From: Sandaracinaceae bacterium
GTDB lineage: Bacteria; Myxococcota_A; Polyangia; Polyangiales; Houyiibacteriaceae
Direction: 5' to 3'
Assembly (NCBI GenBank): GCA_020633075.1
Contig: JACKEI010000001.1
Coordinates: 1,612,001 to 1,676,000 of the forward strand
DNA: 64,000 nucleotides
The position numbers and the translations under genes were made by a program. Shown here piece after piece: positions 24,964-35,300 of the stretch (within the stretch, counting starts at the first letter, position 1; each line of letters opens with the position of its first letter). A model generated the notes under the pieces. The model was not told the origin of the DNA, ran no database searches, and saw only the letters and a list, made by a program, of their open reading frames with translations.

Positions 24964-26418
24964 ATGAGTGACAAGGCCTGGGGCGGACGATTCGAGGAAG
25001 AACTCAACGACGTGGCGCTGCGCTACAGCGCCAGCGTCGACGTGGACTCACGGCTGGCGCCGCAAGACATCCGTGGCTCCATCGCGCACGTCCGCATGCT
25101 CGCGGCGCAGGGGATCGTGCCGCAGGCCGACGCGGACGCCATCGTGGCTGGCCTCGAGGCCATCGCCGTCGAGATCCGGGAGGGGCGCTTCGTGTGGGAC
25201 AACGCCCGCGAAGACGTCCACATGAACATCGAGGCGACCCTCAGCGAGCGCATCGGCGCGGTGGGCGGCAAGCTCCACACGGGACGCAGCCGCAACGACC
25301 AGGTGGGGACCGACATGCGTCTCTTCACCCGTGAGGCCTGCGAGGCTACCGCCGCCCGCATCGACCGCATGCTGGCCGTCCTGGCCGTGCGCGCCGCCGG
25401 CACCGTGGACGTCTTGATGCCGGGCTATACCCACCTGCAGCGCGCGCAGCCGGTGCGCTTGGCGCATCACCTGCTGGCCTGGGCCGAGGGCCTGGACCGC
25501 GATCGCGGGCGCCTGCTGGACTGCGCGCGCCGCCTGAACGAGTCTCCCCTCGGCAGCGCCGCGCTCGCCGGGACCACCTTCCCTCTCGACCGCGCCATGA
25601 CGGCTCGGGCGCTCGGTTTCGCCCAGCCCACGCGCAACAGCCTCGACGCGGTCGGCGACCGCGACTACTTGGTCGAAGCCACCGCCGCGCTCGCCAACTG
25701 CGCCGTGCACCTCTCCCGCATCAGCGAAGAGCTCGTGCTGTGGTCGACGCAGGAGTTCGGCTTCGTGCGCATGAGCGACGCGTTCACCACCGGCTCTTCC
25801 ATCATGCCGCAGAAGAAGAACCCGGACATGGCCGAGCTCGCGCGCGGCAAGACGGGGCGCGTGGTCGGGGACCTGGTCAACCTGCTGGTGATGCTCAAGG
25901 GGCTCCCCTACGCCTACAACCGCGACATGCAGGAGGACAAGGCGCCCGTGTTCGACGCGTTCGACACGGTGGACGACACCCTGGACGTGCTGACCGGCTG
26001 CATCGCGACGGCGGCCTTCTCTCGCGACGCGATGCAGCGCGCGTTGCGTGACGGCTTCCTGGACGCGACGGAGGTGGCCGACTGGCTGGCCGAGCGCGGC
26101 GTCCCCTTCCGAGACGCGCACCACGTGTCGGGGAAGCTGGTGGCCCTGTGCGTGCGCGAGGGCAAGGTGCTGAGCGACCTCTCGTTGGCGGAGTTCCAGG
26201 CGGAGCACCCCTCGTTCGACGCCTCCATCTTCGGCGCCCTCGACATGGAGACGGCCGTGGAGCGCCGCGACCTCCCGGGTGGCCCCGCTCGGCAGCGGGT
26301 GTTGGCGGCCATCCAAGAGCTGCGTGGTCGGTTGAGCGGGCGCGAGCTGGACGTGGACGCCGTCGCCGCGAAGTTCTCGGCCCGTCCGGTGGTAGACCCC
26401 CGCAGGGAGCAGGCCTGA
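24964..26418 (+). CDS. argH: Argininosuccinate lyase
   Basis: Last step of arginine synthesis, giving arginine and fumarate. It has 484 residues from ATG 24964, with GGAG about 6 nt upstream. Family motifs: KAWGGRF start, HTGRSRNDQV, GYTHLQRAQPV and the signature GSSIMPQKKNPD. It lies 28 nt after the P-type ATPase homologue and overlaps lysA by one base (TGATG), so argH and lysA are coupled. Confidence 0.98.
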   Translation: MSDKAWGGRFEEELNDVALRYSASVDVDSRLAPQDIRGSIAHVRMLAAQGIVPQADADAIVAGLEAIAVEIREGRFVWDNAREDVHMNIEATLSERIGAVGGKLHTGRSRNDQVGTDMRLFTREACEATAARIDRMLAVLAVRAAGTVDVLMPGYTHLQRAQPVRLAHHLLAWAEGLDRDRGRLLDCARRLNESPLGSAALAGTTFPLDRAMTARALGFAQPTRNSLDAVGDRDYLVEATAALANCAVHLSRISEELVLWSTQEFGFVRMSDAFTTGSSIMPQKKNPDMAELARGKTGRVVGDLVNLLVMLKGLPYAYNRDMQEDKAPVFDAFDTVDDTLDVLTGCIATAAFSRDAMQRALRDGFLDATEVADWLAERGVPFRDAHHVSGKLVALCVREGKVLSDLSLAEFQAEHPSFDASIFGALDMETAVERRDLPGGPARQRVLAAIQELRGRLSGRELDVDAVAAKFSARPVVDPRREQA

Positions 26419-27731
26419 TGGGCACCGAGCACGACGCGCCGGACACCCGCCAGGGCGTCCCCAGCTCCCCCTTCCACGGGTACGTGAACGGGCAGCTGAC
26501 CAGCGGCGGTGTCCCGCTGGCCTCCGTCGCGGAGCAATTCGACACGCCCACCTACGTCTACGCGCCGGCCTCCATCGACGCGCGCTACCGCGCCATCGAC
26601 GACGCCCTCTCCTTCGCCCCGCACCTGATCGCCTACGCCGTGAAGGCCAACGGCAACCTCGCCATCCTGAAGCGCCTGGCCGCGCTGGGCTGCGGCGCGG
26701 ACATCGTGTCCGCCGGTGAGCTGCACCGCGCGCTGCGGGCCGGCATCCCGGGCAGTAAGATCGTCTTCTCCGGGGTGGGCAAGAAGCGCGACGAGATCTG
26801 CGCCGCACTCCACGCAGGGGTCAAGAGCCTGCACGTGGAGTCGGCGCAGGAGCTGGACATGATCGAGACGGTCGCCAAGCGCGTGGGCGCGCGTGCGCCC
26901 GTGTCTCTGCGCATCAACCCCGACGTGGACCCACAGACGCACCCCTACATCGCGACGGGCCTGCACTCGACCAAGTTCGGCATCGAGACCGAGGAGGCGC
27001 TCCAGCTGGTGCCGCGCGTCGTCGCAAGCCCGCACCTCGAGATGGTGGGCGTGGCGTGTCACATCGGCAGCCAGCTCGGCTCGGCCACCCCGCTCGAGGA
27101 AGCGGTCACCTTGTTGGGGCGCTTTGCGCTCACGTGTCGGGACCTGGGCGCGCCCATCCGGGAGATCGACGTGGGCGGCGGGTGGCCCCTCGACTACGGT
27201 CACGAGGCGGTCCCCTACCCCGGCGCCGACGTGTTCGGGCAAGCCATCCGGCGAGGGCTCGAGGCCAGCGGTGCGCTCGCGCTCGGCGCCGAGCTGATCA
27301 CGGAGCCGGGTCGCAGCCTGGTCGGCGAGGCGGGGGTGCTGCTGGCGCGGGTCGTTTACGTGAAGGAGCGCCGCAAGCGCTTTGTGATCGTGGACGCCGC
27401 CATGAACGACTTGGTGCGCCCGGCGCTCTATGGGGCCTACCACGCCATTCAGCCCGTCTCGGAACCCGCCCCGAGCGAGGAGCTGAGCCCTGCGGATGTC
27501 GTGGGCCCCGTCTGCGAGTCCGGGGACTTCCTGGGGCGCGACCGGCTGCTCCCGCCGCTCGGGCCGGGCGACCTCGTGGCGGTGCGCTGCGCCGGGGCCT
27601 ACGGCCGCGAGATGGCCAGCACCTACAACGCCCGCCCAGCGGCTGCCGAGGTCTTCGTGGAAGATGGTGTGGCCACGCTGGTGCGGCGCCGCGGGGACCT
27701 CGCGTCCCTCTGGGCCGGCGAAGAAAGCTGA
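26418..27731 (+). CDS. lysA: Diaminopimelate decarboxylase
   Basis: PLP enzyme making lysine from meso-diaminopimelate. It has 437 residues. The PLP lysine is K76 in AYAVKANGN. The HIGSQ motif, the GGGWP glycine loop, EPGRSLVG and the C-terminal CESGDFLGRDR and AYGREMAS substrate motifs are in order. The ATG shares a base with the argH stop. No lysine riboswitch is seen, as the gene follows argH directly. Confidence 0.98.
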   Translation: MGTEHDAPDTRQGVPSSPFHGYVNGQLTSGGVPLASVAEQFDTPTYVYAPASIDARYRAIDDALSFAPHLIAYAVKANGNLAILKRLAALGCGADIVSAGELHRALRAGIPGSKIVFSGVGKKRDEICAALHAGVKSLHVESAQELDMIETVAKRVGARAPVSLRINPDVDPQTHPYIATGLHSTKFGIETEEALQLVPRVVASPHLEMVGVACHIGSQLGSATPLEEAVTLLGRFALTCRDLGAPIREIDVGGGWPLDYGHEAVPYPGADVFGQAIRRGLEASGALALGAELITEPGRSLVGEAGVLLARVVYVKERRKRFVIVDAAMNDLVRPALYGAYHAIQPVSEPAPSEELSPADVVGPVCESGDFLGRDRLLPPLGPGDLVAVRCAGAYGREMASTYNARPAAAEVFVEDGVATLVRRRGDLASLWAGEES

Positions 27732-27734
27732 CCG

Positions 27735-27766
27735 AGGCAGCCAAGGCGCGCGAGCCTTGGCTGCCT
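27735..27766. terminator. Strong bidirectional hairpin terminator
   Basis: AGGCAGCCAAGGC, a 6-nt loop, then GCCTTGGCTGCCT form a perfect 13-bp stem between the convergent ends of lysA (27731) and the minus-strand lipoprotein (27778). There is no long T tract, but stem length and position support termination in both directions. Confidence 0.7.
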
Positions 27767-27777
27767 GGCGGCTGCGC

Positions 27778-28872
27778 TCAGCCGAAGTAGTTGTCCAGGC
27801 AGCATCCCGTCAGGCAGAAGTTGGGCGCGATGCACGGCGCCGACCCGGGGAAGTCGCAAGGCGGGACGTTGTTGGGGCAGACATAGGGCACGCCGCCGTC
27901 CGGGATGGGCCCCGCGTCTGGAATCGGGCCCGCATCGGGGACGCCGCCGTCGACGCCCGGGGCGCAGCGGCCGGGTCGGTTCGCAGCCGAGAAGCAGTCG
28001 CAGGGCAGGTCGTCGACGGTCTTCCCGAGACAGAGCTCGCAGCGCTGGCAGCTGTTGTAGCAGTTGTCGTCGCCGAGGCGCGGAGTGCACGGCGCGCAGG
28101 CGTCGTCGTCTGCTGCCGCCGCCGCCGCGAGCGTGCAGGTGGGCGCGCGGTTGGCCGCGCCCGTGCCGATGAACACGAAGTTGCTGCTACCCGCGGGCAG
28201 CTCACAGCACCCGAAGCAGTCGCAGCCGTTCGGCACGAGGGGCCGGCAGTTGGTGGCGCACGCTGGCGCTTGGACGAGGGGGCACGAGTTGCTCCCCACG
28301 GTGCCGCTATTGTACGTGCACAGGGGGTCGGGCTGGAGCGGGTCGCAGCGCCCACTCCAGCGGCAGCCGTCGTTGCCGAAGCCCACGTCGCGGTCGTAGT
28401 AGCAGTCCAGGTTGCAGCTGTTGGTGTCGCCCCCGCCCGAGGTGGGGTCGAAGAAGCTGAACGTCGCCTCGTGATCGTCGCAGAAGTTGAGGCACTCCGG
28501 GTCGCGCTCGTCGACCAACCCGTCGTCGTCGTTGTCCAAGCAGTCGCCGCACTGACCGCGAATCTGCCGCCCCTGCGAGTCCACGCAGATCTTCACGAAG
28601 CACTCCGTGGTGCCGCCGTCGCCTGCGTCGACCAGCACCAGGCCGCCGTCCTCGATCCCGGACGAGCCGTCGAACCCGACGGTCCCGTCCACCGCACCAT
28701 CCGTGGTCGTCACGGCGCCGTCCAGTCCGCCATCTGGCAGGTTGGACGCCCCATCCACGCCACCGTCCGAGGACGGACCCGATGGTGAGCTACAGCTGCA
28801 GCCCGACGCTGCGAGAGCCAGGGTGAGCACCCCGAGGACGGTGCACGGACGAAGCAACCGGAGGTCGGTCAT
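27778..28872 (-). CDS. Cys-rich lipoprotein
   Basis: A 364-residue protein with a lipobox near residue 25 (LALAASGC) followed by an Asp/Gly/Ser-rich linker, then a region with more than 30 cysteines including CGDCLDNDDDGLVDERDPEC, a MopE/Notch-like calcium- or metal-binding type motif. Short DAGPIPD repeats come near the C-terminus. Predicted to be surface-exposed and disulfide-bonded. It shares its overall design with the 32326, 41219 and 45100 proteins. Confidence 0.75.
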   Translation of the reverse strand: MTDLRLLRPCTVLGVLTLALAASGCSCSSPSGPSSDGGVDGASNLPDGGLDGAVTTTDGAVDGTVGFDGSSGIEDGGLVLVDAGDGGTTECFVKICVDSQGRQIRGQCGDCLDNDDDGLVDERDPECLNFCDDHEATFSFFDPTSGGGDTNSCNLDCYYDRDVGFGNDGCRWSGRCDPLQPDPLCTYNSGTVGSNSCPLVQAPACATNCRPLVPNGCDCFGCCELPAGSSNFVFIGTGAANRAPTCTLAAAAAADDDACAPCTPRLGDDNCYNSCQRCELCLGKTVDDLPCDCFSAANRPGRCAPGVDGGVPDAGPIPDAGPIPDGGVPYVCPNNVPPCDFPGSAPCIAPNFCLTGCCLDNYFG

Positions 28873-28965
28873 GTTTGGTAATACGCACTACCCATTGAAT
28901 CGGATACGGCCGGAGCAGCACGCTCCCGCTCCGTACCCTTCTTGAAGCCGCCTGGAACCGATGCG

Positions 28966-29799
28966 ATGCTGCGAGCAGCATCCAAGCCGTCACCCAGCCC
29001 GTATACGCATCAGGTGCCCAAGCTCTACACGCCGTCATTGCTCATCTGCCTCGCCCTCGGCGTGGGCAGCGCGGCGTCGTTCATCGCGCAGGCCAGCGCC
29101 CAAGCCCCCGTGAGCCCCGCGGGGTCACCGGCCTCGGACGCACCTGGCGACGTCACGGGTACCCTGGCGCGGCCGGAGCTGGCCACGGTTCGGGTGGAAC
29201 TCGAGCGCCTCGCCGACGGGCTGGCCGCAGACGGTCTCCCCGCGGTGATGATTGAAGAAAAGGCCGCGGAGGGCCTCTCTAAGCGCGTGCCCGCCCCGCT
29301 GATCGTGCGCGCCTGCGTTCAGGTCGCCGAGCGTCTGCGTGCGGGGCGCGAGACGCTCGTCACGCTGGGGCTGCCCGTGCAGGAGGATCTGCTGCGCGCC
29401 CTGGTGGACGCTCAGGCGGTGGGCGCGACACCAGCGGCCCTGGTCACGCTCGGTCAGCAGGTGCGCGCGCCGGTGCGCCGGGAGCGGGTCCGGGCCACGC
29501 TCGCCGCCGCCGCGGCCGTGGCGGAGCTCGGCGAGCGCGACTTCCCCATCGCCGACGCGCTGTCCGCCGTGGGGGACGCCCTGCGCGCCGGCGGCCCCGT
29601 GGCCGTCGGCGCCCTCGTCACCAACGCTCGTGGCCTGCGCGGCTCGCCGCAGGCACGCGGCCAGGCGCTCCGCGCGCGGGCCGAACACGGTCGCCCGGAG
29701 TCCCCGGGCCGCTCGGGCAGCTCTCAAGGCAACGGCCCCCCTCACGATGTGGGGTATGGCCAGGGACAAGGCCGGGGGCGCGCACTAGGAATGCGGTGA
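28966..29799 (+). CDS. Secreted hypothetical protein, Ala/Arg-rich
   Basis: A 277-residue protein from ATG 28966 (TTG 28942 also possible), with a signal peptide to about residue 45 (ASAQAP). The mature part is helical and rich in Ala, Leu, Arg and Val, and the C-terminal 45 residues are Gly/Ser/Gln-rich and disordered. No family recognised. It ends 35 nt before the ECF sigma gene and may belong to the same unit. Confidence 0.6.
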   Translation: MLRAASKPSPSPYTHQVPKLYTPSLLICLALGVGSAASFIAQASAQAPVSPAGSPASDAPGDVTGTLARPELATVRVELERLADGLAADGLPAVMIEEKAAEGLSKRVPAPLIVRACVQVAERLRAGRETLVTLGLPVQEDLLRALVDAQAVGATPAALVTLGQQVRAPVRRERVRATLAAAAAVAELGERDFPIADALSAVGDALRAGGPVAVGALVTNARGLRGSPQARGQALRARAEHGRPESPGRSGSSQGNGPPHDVGYGQGQGRGRALGMR

Positions 29800-29834
29800 C
29801 CCATCTTTGCGCATCTTCTGCTATAGTCAGAGGC

Positions 29835-30437
29835 ATGACGGTCAGTCTTTGGCAGATCCAGGATGAATATGGCGTCACGAGCGAAGAAGCGTTGCTGGAG
29901 GAGCGTCGCTGGGCGCTGCTCTCGGCCGAAGGCGACGCACGCGCCTTTCGCAGCATCGTGGAGCGTCACCACCGTGGCGTGCACCAGTTCATCCTGCGCA
30001 TCGTCGGGTCCGAGGCCGACACGGAGGAGCTGGCGCAAGAGACCTTCGCGCGCGCGTTCGTGCACATGGAGCGCTTCGACCCGAAGTACCGCCTGTCCAC
30101 CTGGCTGTATCGCATCGCGCTCAACCTCAGCCGCGACCACCTGCGCTCGGCCAAGCGACGTGAGCGCCCCTACGAGCCCGGCTCCAACGCCCTCGACCCG
30201 GGCGAGCTCTCGACGGGTCCGGACATGATCGTCGGTGCACAGTACGAAGCGCAGCGACTGGACCGGGCCCTAGCCGGGCTGCCGGACTCCTACCGCGAGG
30301 TGCTCATCCTGAAAGACGTCGAGGACTTCACGTTCCAGGAGATCGCGGAGATCACGCAGTGCACCGTGGCCGGCCTCAAGATCCGGGCCGTGCGCGCGCG
30401 CGCCGCGATGCGCAAGAAGCTGGAGCGCCTCGCATGA
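29835..30437 (+). CDS. ECF-type sigma factor (RpoE-like)
   Basis: A 200-residue extracytoplasmic-function sigma factor. Region 2: EELAQETFARAFVHMERFDP and STWLYRIALNLSRDHLRS. Region 4: LAGLPDSYREVLILKDVEDF, then FQEIAEITQCTVAGLKIRAVRAR. Region 3 is absent, as expected. The stop overlaps the next start by 4 nt; that gene encodes a single-pass membrane protein, the usual position for an anti-sigma factor. A TATAGT sits 8 nt upstream of the start codon, too close to be its promoter -10 unless the transcript is nearly leaderless. Confidence 0.93.
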   Translation: MTVSLWQIQDEYGVTSEEALLEERRWALLSAEGDARAFRSIVERHHRGVHQFILRIVGSEADTEELAQETFARAFVHMERFDPKYRLSTWLYRIALNLSRDHLRSAKRRERPYEPGSNALDPGELSTGPDMIVGAQYEAQRLDRALAGLPDSYREVLILKDVEDFTFQEIAEITQCTVAGLKIRAVRARAAMRKKLERLA

Positions 30438-31060
30438 CGCACGAGCGCGAAGAGCTCGAGGGCTCCCGTGCGCAGGACGACCAGCGCTCGGAGCGCGAGT
30501 ACGAGCGCGCGATAGCGCTCCTGCGTCGGTCCCGCGGCGAGCCCGCCGAGGACTTCGTGGACCACGCGGTCTTGCGTGCGGTGCGCGCCCGCGCTGCTCA
30601 TGTTGCGCAGCCCAAGCCTCTGCTCAGGCGCTACGCCAAGCCCCTCCTCTTGTCCGCGCTCGTCGGAGCCGCTGCGCTCGCGGTGTTCGCGCTCGGAAGG
30701 TCGGCAGCGTGGCCCGACACACCGTCTGTCGCGGCTACGCCGCAGCGCTCCAGTGCCCCACCGAGCGACGTGGAAGACACGGTCCTGTCGGACAGCACAG
30801 TACCCGTCCGCTTCGTGTTGCCCGCCGCGGGCGCCCGCGAGGTATACGTAGCCGGTGAGTTCAACGGATGGGACGCATCCCTGTCACCGCTACGCGACGA
30901 AGACGGCGACGGCGTCTTCAACACGACCCTGTCCCTCGAGCGCGGCGCGTATGCGTACATGTTCGTCGTCGACGGGGAGCGCTGGGTCACGGACCCCTTT
31001 GCGGACGCCTATCGCGACGACGGCTTCGGCAACCGAAATGCCATCGTCCGGATCCCGTGA
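30434..31060 (+). CDS. Single-pass membrane protein with CBM48 domain, putative anti-sigma factor
   Basis: A 208-residue protein. Residues 1-65 are charged and cytosolic, the usual place for sigma binding. A membrane segment follows (about 69-88), then a Ser/Pro linker, then an extracytoplasmic domain (about 118-208) of the AMPK/isoamylase-N glycogen-binding type (VYVAGEFNGWD, YAYMFVVDGERW, DPFADAYRDDGFGN). It overlaps the ECF sigma gene by 4 nt, which implies an anti-sigma role, although no zinc HxxxCxxC motif is seen. The sugar-binding-like domain outside and the sigma-proximal region inside suggest it senses a polysaccharide; this is inference. Confidence 0.7.
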   Translation: MTHEREELEGSRAQDDQRSEREYERAIALLRRSRGEPAEDFVDHAVLRAVRARAAHVAQPKPLLRRYAKPLLLSALVGAAALAVFALGRSAAWPDTPSVAATPQRSSAPPSDVEDTVLSDSTVPVRFVLPAAGAREVYVAGEFNGWDASLSPLRDEDGDGVFNTTLSLERGAYAYMFVVDGERWVTDPFADAYRDDGFGNRNAIVRIP

Positions 31061-32315
31061 CGGCCGCAACTCACCCGAGACAGTCGGACGCTGGTGGCGA
31101 AGGGCCGCGAGCGAGCTGTGCGGGTCCCTGCTCTCCGTCGCCGTCTCGACGGCGGTGGCCACGGCCCCAGGGCTGAGCGCCAGGGCGCAGACCAGCGAGC
31201 GCGCCCACCGGGCCGGCGTCGACATCGCCGTCGGCGGTGACTCGAACCCCGCGCTCGCGGCCAACCCTCGCGACCGCGCACGGATGGACTCGACGGCGCT
31301 CGCTCCGGCTGGGACCCTGGCGGTGGACGTCTGGTCGCGTATCGCGCTCGTGGACCAAGAGACGGGGTCGGTGCATCTCTCCCCCTACTTCACGGCGCGC
31401 GGGTTCTCGAGCGGCGGGGCGTACGTCGACCTCGGGACCGGCGCGCTGGGCGCGCTCGTCCGCGGCCCCCTCTCCCTCGAGGCAGGCGCGACGCTCGGCG
31501 GGTACGCCGCCACCGTTGCCGTGGACAACGCGCTCTACGGAGACCTCTCGCTCGCGACCGCAGCCGCCATCGGCCCCCTCCGACTTCGCGCGGAGGGCTA
31601 CGCGCGCTTCCGCAGCTACACGGAAGACCAACTCGATGGCCTGTTCGGTGCTCGCATCAGCGTCCTCGCCGACCACGGCCGGGTCTCCTGGGGGGCGCAC
31701 CTGAGCCTGGATCAGCGGCGCAGCAACGCCCCCGAGGCACGCCGCACCGAGCTTGGAGCCACGGTCGAGGCCAACGGCGTGGAAGGGGCCTGGCGCTGGC
31801 TCGCCGCGACGACGGTCTACACGCGCTGGTTCGACACGGCGCAGCGTGACGGTCGCGAGTGGCTGCTGCGCGGTCGGCTGGAGCGGACGCTCAACGCGCG
31901 ACTGGGTCTGTACCTGGCCGTGCAGGCCGGCCGGGCCCGCGCGGTGCGCGGAGGAGAAGACGCGCTCCGCTACGGGCGCGCGGCGGCCGAGGTGGGCGTG
32001 TCCATCCGGCTGCACCCCATCGAACGAACACCCGACGACGAGAGCGTCACACGCGTGGGACCGGGTCGCTACCGCTTCGCGTTTCACGCGCCGGAGGCCA
32101 CCGAGGTCGTCCTGCTGGCCGACTTCCTGGACTGGGACGCCGAGCGCGGGACGCTCTCCCCTGCTGGCCCGGGTTGGTTCGAGGGCACCTTCGACGTGCC
32201 CGCTGGCCACCACCGCTACCGCATGCTGGTCGACGGGGTCCCGGTCACCCCCGCCGCGCGCGCCTACGCCGAAGACGGCTTCGGCGGACGCGACGCGGTG
32301 TTGGTAGTCGAGTAG
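31038..32315 (+). CDS. Predicted outer-membrane barrel with C-terminal CBM48-like domain
   Basis: A 425-residue protein with a signal peptide ending near ARAQ (about residue 50). About 250 residues of alternating polar/hydrophobic strands look like an outer-membrane beta-barrel (GALGALVRGPLSLEAGATLG, YARFRSYTEDQLDGLFGARI). The last 85 residues repeat the CBM48 pattern of the preceding protein (VVLLADFLDWD, HRYRMLVDG, AYAEDGFGGRDAV). The ATG at 31038 lies inside the end of the previous gene (23-nt overlap). Likely part of one operon with the sigma and anti-sigma genes. Barrel prediction is by eye. Confidence 0.6.
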   Translation: MPSSGSRDGRNSPETVGRWWRRAASELCGSLLSVAVSTAVATAPGLSARAQTSERAHRAGVDIAVGGDSNPALAANPRDRARMDSTALAPAGTLAVDVWSRIALVDQETGSVHLSPYFTARGFSSGGAYVDLGTGALGALVRGPLSLEAGATLGGYAATVAVDNALYGDLSLATAAAIGPLRLRAEGYARFRSYTEDQLDGLFGARISVLADHGRVSWGAHLSLDQRRSNAPEARRTELGATVEANGVEGAWRWLAATTVYTRWFDTAQRDGREWLLRGRLERTLNARLGLYLAVQAGRARAVRGGEDALRYGRAAAEVGVSIRLHPIERTPDDESVTRVGPGRYRFAFHAPEATEVVLLADFLDWDAERGTLSPAGPGWFEGTFDVPAGHHRYRMLVDGVPVTPAARAYAEDGFGGRDAVLVVE

Positions 32316-32325
32316 TCGCCCCGGC

Positions 32326-35300
32326 TCAGCCGAACACGATGGTGCAGGTGGCCGTGCAGACACCCGAGAGCGGCGGGTCGCACTCCTCCCCCAAGTCCCC
32401 GTCCACCGTGCGGTCGCCGCACACGCGCCGTACGCAGCCGGCGGTGCAGGGCTGGCCGGCTGTGCCGTTGGCGGCGCCCGCGTCACAGCCCTCGGTGCCT
32501 TCGCGCACCCCGTTGCCGCAGACCTGAGTCAGGTTGCAGTTCGCGTCGCAGCCCGACATCGTGACCGGGTCCGCCGGGTCGCAGTCCTCACCGAGACCCA
32601 GCTGGACGATGCCGTCGCCGCAGAACTCCAGGCGGCAGGTCGCGCTGCAGCCGTCGTTGCTGAGCGTGCCGCCGTCGTCGCACTGCTCCGGCGTGACCGG
32701 GTTGCTGGGCTCCACCACGCCGTTGCCGCAGAACACGAGGCTGTGGCAGGTCGCGTCGCAGTTCCCCACGTTGGGCGGCTCGCAGTCCTCGCCGATGCCG
32801 CTCTGGACCATGCCGTCGCCGCACCGCTCGATCACGCAGCTCGCGCTGCAGCCGTCGTTGCCGAGCGTACCCCCGTCATCGCACTGCTCCCCGTTGTCGA
32901 GGTTCCCGTCGCCGCAGACCGGCGGGTAGAAGCAGCCCGCGGTGCAGACCGCCCCGGTCGTCGGCTCGACCTGAGTCGCCGGATCGTTCGGATCACAGGC
33001 TTCGCCCGGGTCGAGGTCGCCGTCGCCGCAGACCCACTCGTTGGTGCAGGTGCTGCTGCAGCCGTCGCCGTTGTTGTTGTTGGCGTCGTCACACTGCTCG
33101 CCACCGTTGATGACGCCGTTGCCGCACAGGCTCTCCGTCTGGCAGGTGGCGCTGCACCCGTCACCCGGGTTCGTGTTCCCGTCGTCGCAGGTCTCGCCGG
33201 GGTCGGTGACCGAGTTGCCGCAGATCTCGAGCCGGCAGCCCGCCGTGCAGCCATCACCACCCATGGTGCCACCGTCGTCGCACTCCTCGGTGCCGCCCAC
33301 CGTCCCGTCGCCGCAGTAGTTCCCCAGGCGGCAGTTGAAGGCGCACACGGCCGGGCCGGCCATCGAGCCGGGCGGGTCGCACTCCTCGCCCAGGTTGGGC
33401 ATCGCGTTGTCGACCACGTTGTCGCCACAGAAGTGACGCACGCACATGGCGTCGCAGGGGTTCGTCGGCGCGCCGTTGTTGGCGCCCGCGTCGCAGGACT
33501 CACCGTTGTTCACGATGCCGTCCCCACACACGTTGAGCCGGCACATGTTGTTGCAGGCGTCGAGGGCGTCGGTGTTGCCGTCGTCGCAGGTCTCGGTGCT
33601 GTTGTTGACCACGCTGTCGCCGCAGAACTCCGTGACACAGGTGGCGCTGCAGCCGTCGCCGGACATGGTGCCGCCGTCGTCGCACTCCTCGGTGCCCGTG
33701 GTGTTTCCGTCACCGCACATGTCCAGGCGACAGTCCGCGCAGTTGGGCGTGCCCACCTCGCACTCCTCACCGATGCCCGTCTGCAGGATGCCGTCCCCGC
33801 AGAACTCCACCACGCAGCTGGCGTTGCAGCCGTCGCCGGCCCGCGGCAGACAGGTGCTCGCGTCGCCGCAGGTGGTCAGGCCCACGGCACAGAACGCCCC
33901 GTTGTTGCAGCGGCCGCCGTCGTCGCAGGCCTCGCCGTTGCCCTGCGTCGCGTCTCCGCACACCGGGAGGAACATGCAGAACCCGTCGCACTGTCCGGCG
34001 CTGGGGGGCTCGCACTGCTCGGTCGTGTCGTTGACCGCTCCGTCGCCGCAGAACTCGATGCGACACACCGACGAGCAACCGTCGCCGCTGGCCGAGTTGC
34101 CGTCGTCGCACTCCTCGACGCCCTCGGTGTTCCCGTCGCCACAGACGCTCTCGAGCAGACAGTTGACGGTGCAGCCGTTGCCCGGGTTGGGCGGCTCGCA
34201 CTCCTCGCCGGGGTCGACGAAGGTGTCGCCGCAGACCACGTTGAGGGTGCAGTTCGCGTTGCAGCGCATGCCGGGGAACGCGGGGTCCATCGGGTCGCAC
34301 TGCTCGTTGGCCTGCGTGACACCGTCACCACAGACGCACTCGGTCAGCACCGTGACCCGCGCCGTGTCGGTCTCACCACCGCCCAACAGCGCCGTGTACT
34401 CGAAGACCTCCACGCCGCCGCAGACGGCCGGCTTGCTGAAGGTGACCGTCTGGCCGCCCGGGGTGATGCTGATGCGCGCCGCGAGCGCGGTGTTGCCCAG
34501 CGCGTTCAGGCTCTGGATCTGAACCACGTTGTTGGCGCAGGTGCCGGCGCTCCGCACGTCGTTGTCCAAGACGTTCAGCGTGCTGGTGGCAGGCCCGGTG
34601 GTGTTGATCGCGTAGCTGTCGTCGCGCGCCTGGGCGGGCGAGAAGCAGTACGGAAGCGGCACGCCGCCAGGGCCGTCGTCGACGCACACGGTGCCGGGCA
34701 CGATGGCCTGGCAGTCCGCGTCCGTCTCACAGGTGCGAGCGTAGAGGCGGCAGGGCTCCGAGGGGTTGGTCGCGCAGAGCACAAACGAACCGCCGTCGTA
34801 GCCGGCCTCGGCGCCATCGAGCGGCCCCGCGAGCATGCTGGCGCTCCCGTTCGGGAAGAGGATCCCGGGGATGTCCGAGCTCGCGAACTCCGGCAACACC
34901 GTCGCCGCGCCGCCGCTCGTGTCGTAGAAGTGGACCAGCTGGTCACCCGCCGCCGTGAACGCCGAAGCGAACAGGTTGGCGCCGGGGATGACGAAGGCCA
35001 CGTCCGGGTTGCTGTTTGCCGACGCCGCGCCGGAGGCGAAGGAGAAGGCGGCCGTGAGCGTGGCGCCGTTGCCGAAGCCCGTCGTGGTCCCGTTCTGACG
35101 CGGGTACACGTAGACGCGCTGGTCGTCCGCCGAGGTCACGTACATGTCTCCGCCGTCCGTGATGGCCACGGCGGAGGCGTTGCGCACGGCCGTGGTGCCG
35201 TTCTCCTTGCGGAGGTTGGCGGTGACCGAGACGCTGAAGTTGAGCCCGACGCCGGTCTGCTGTGTCGTGGCCAGCGGGACCACCTGCACGGAGCTGGTGT

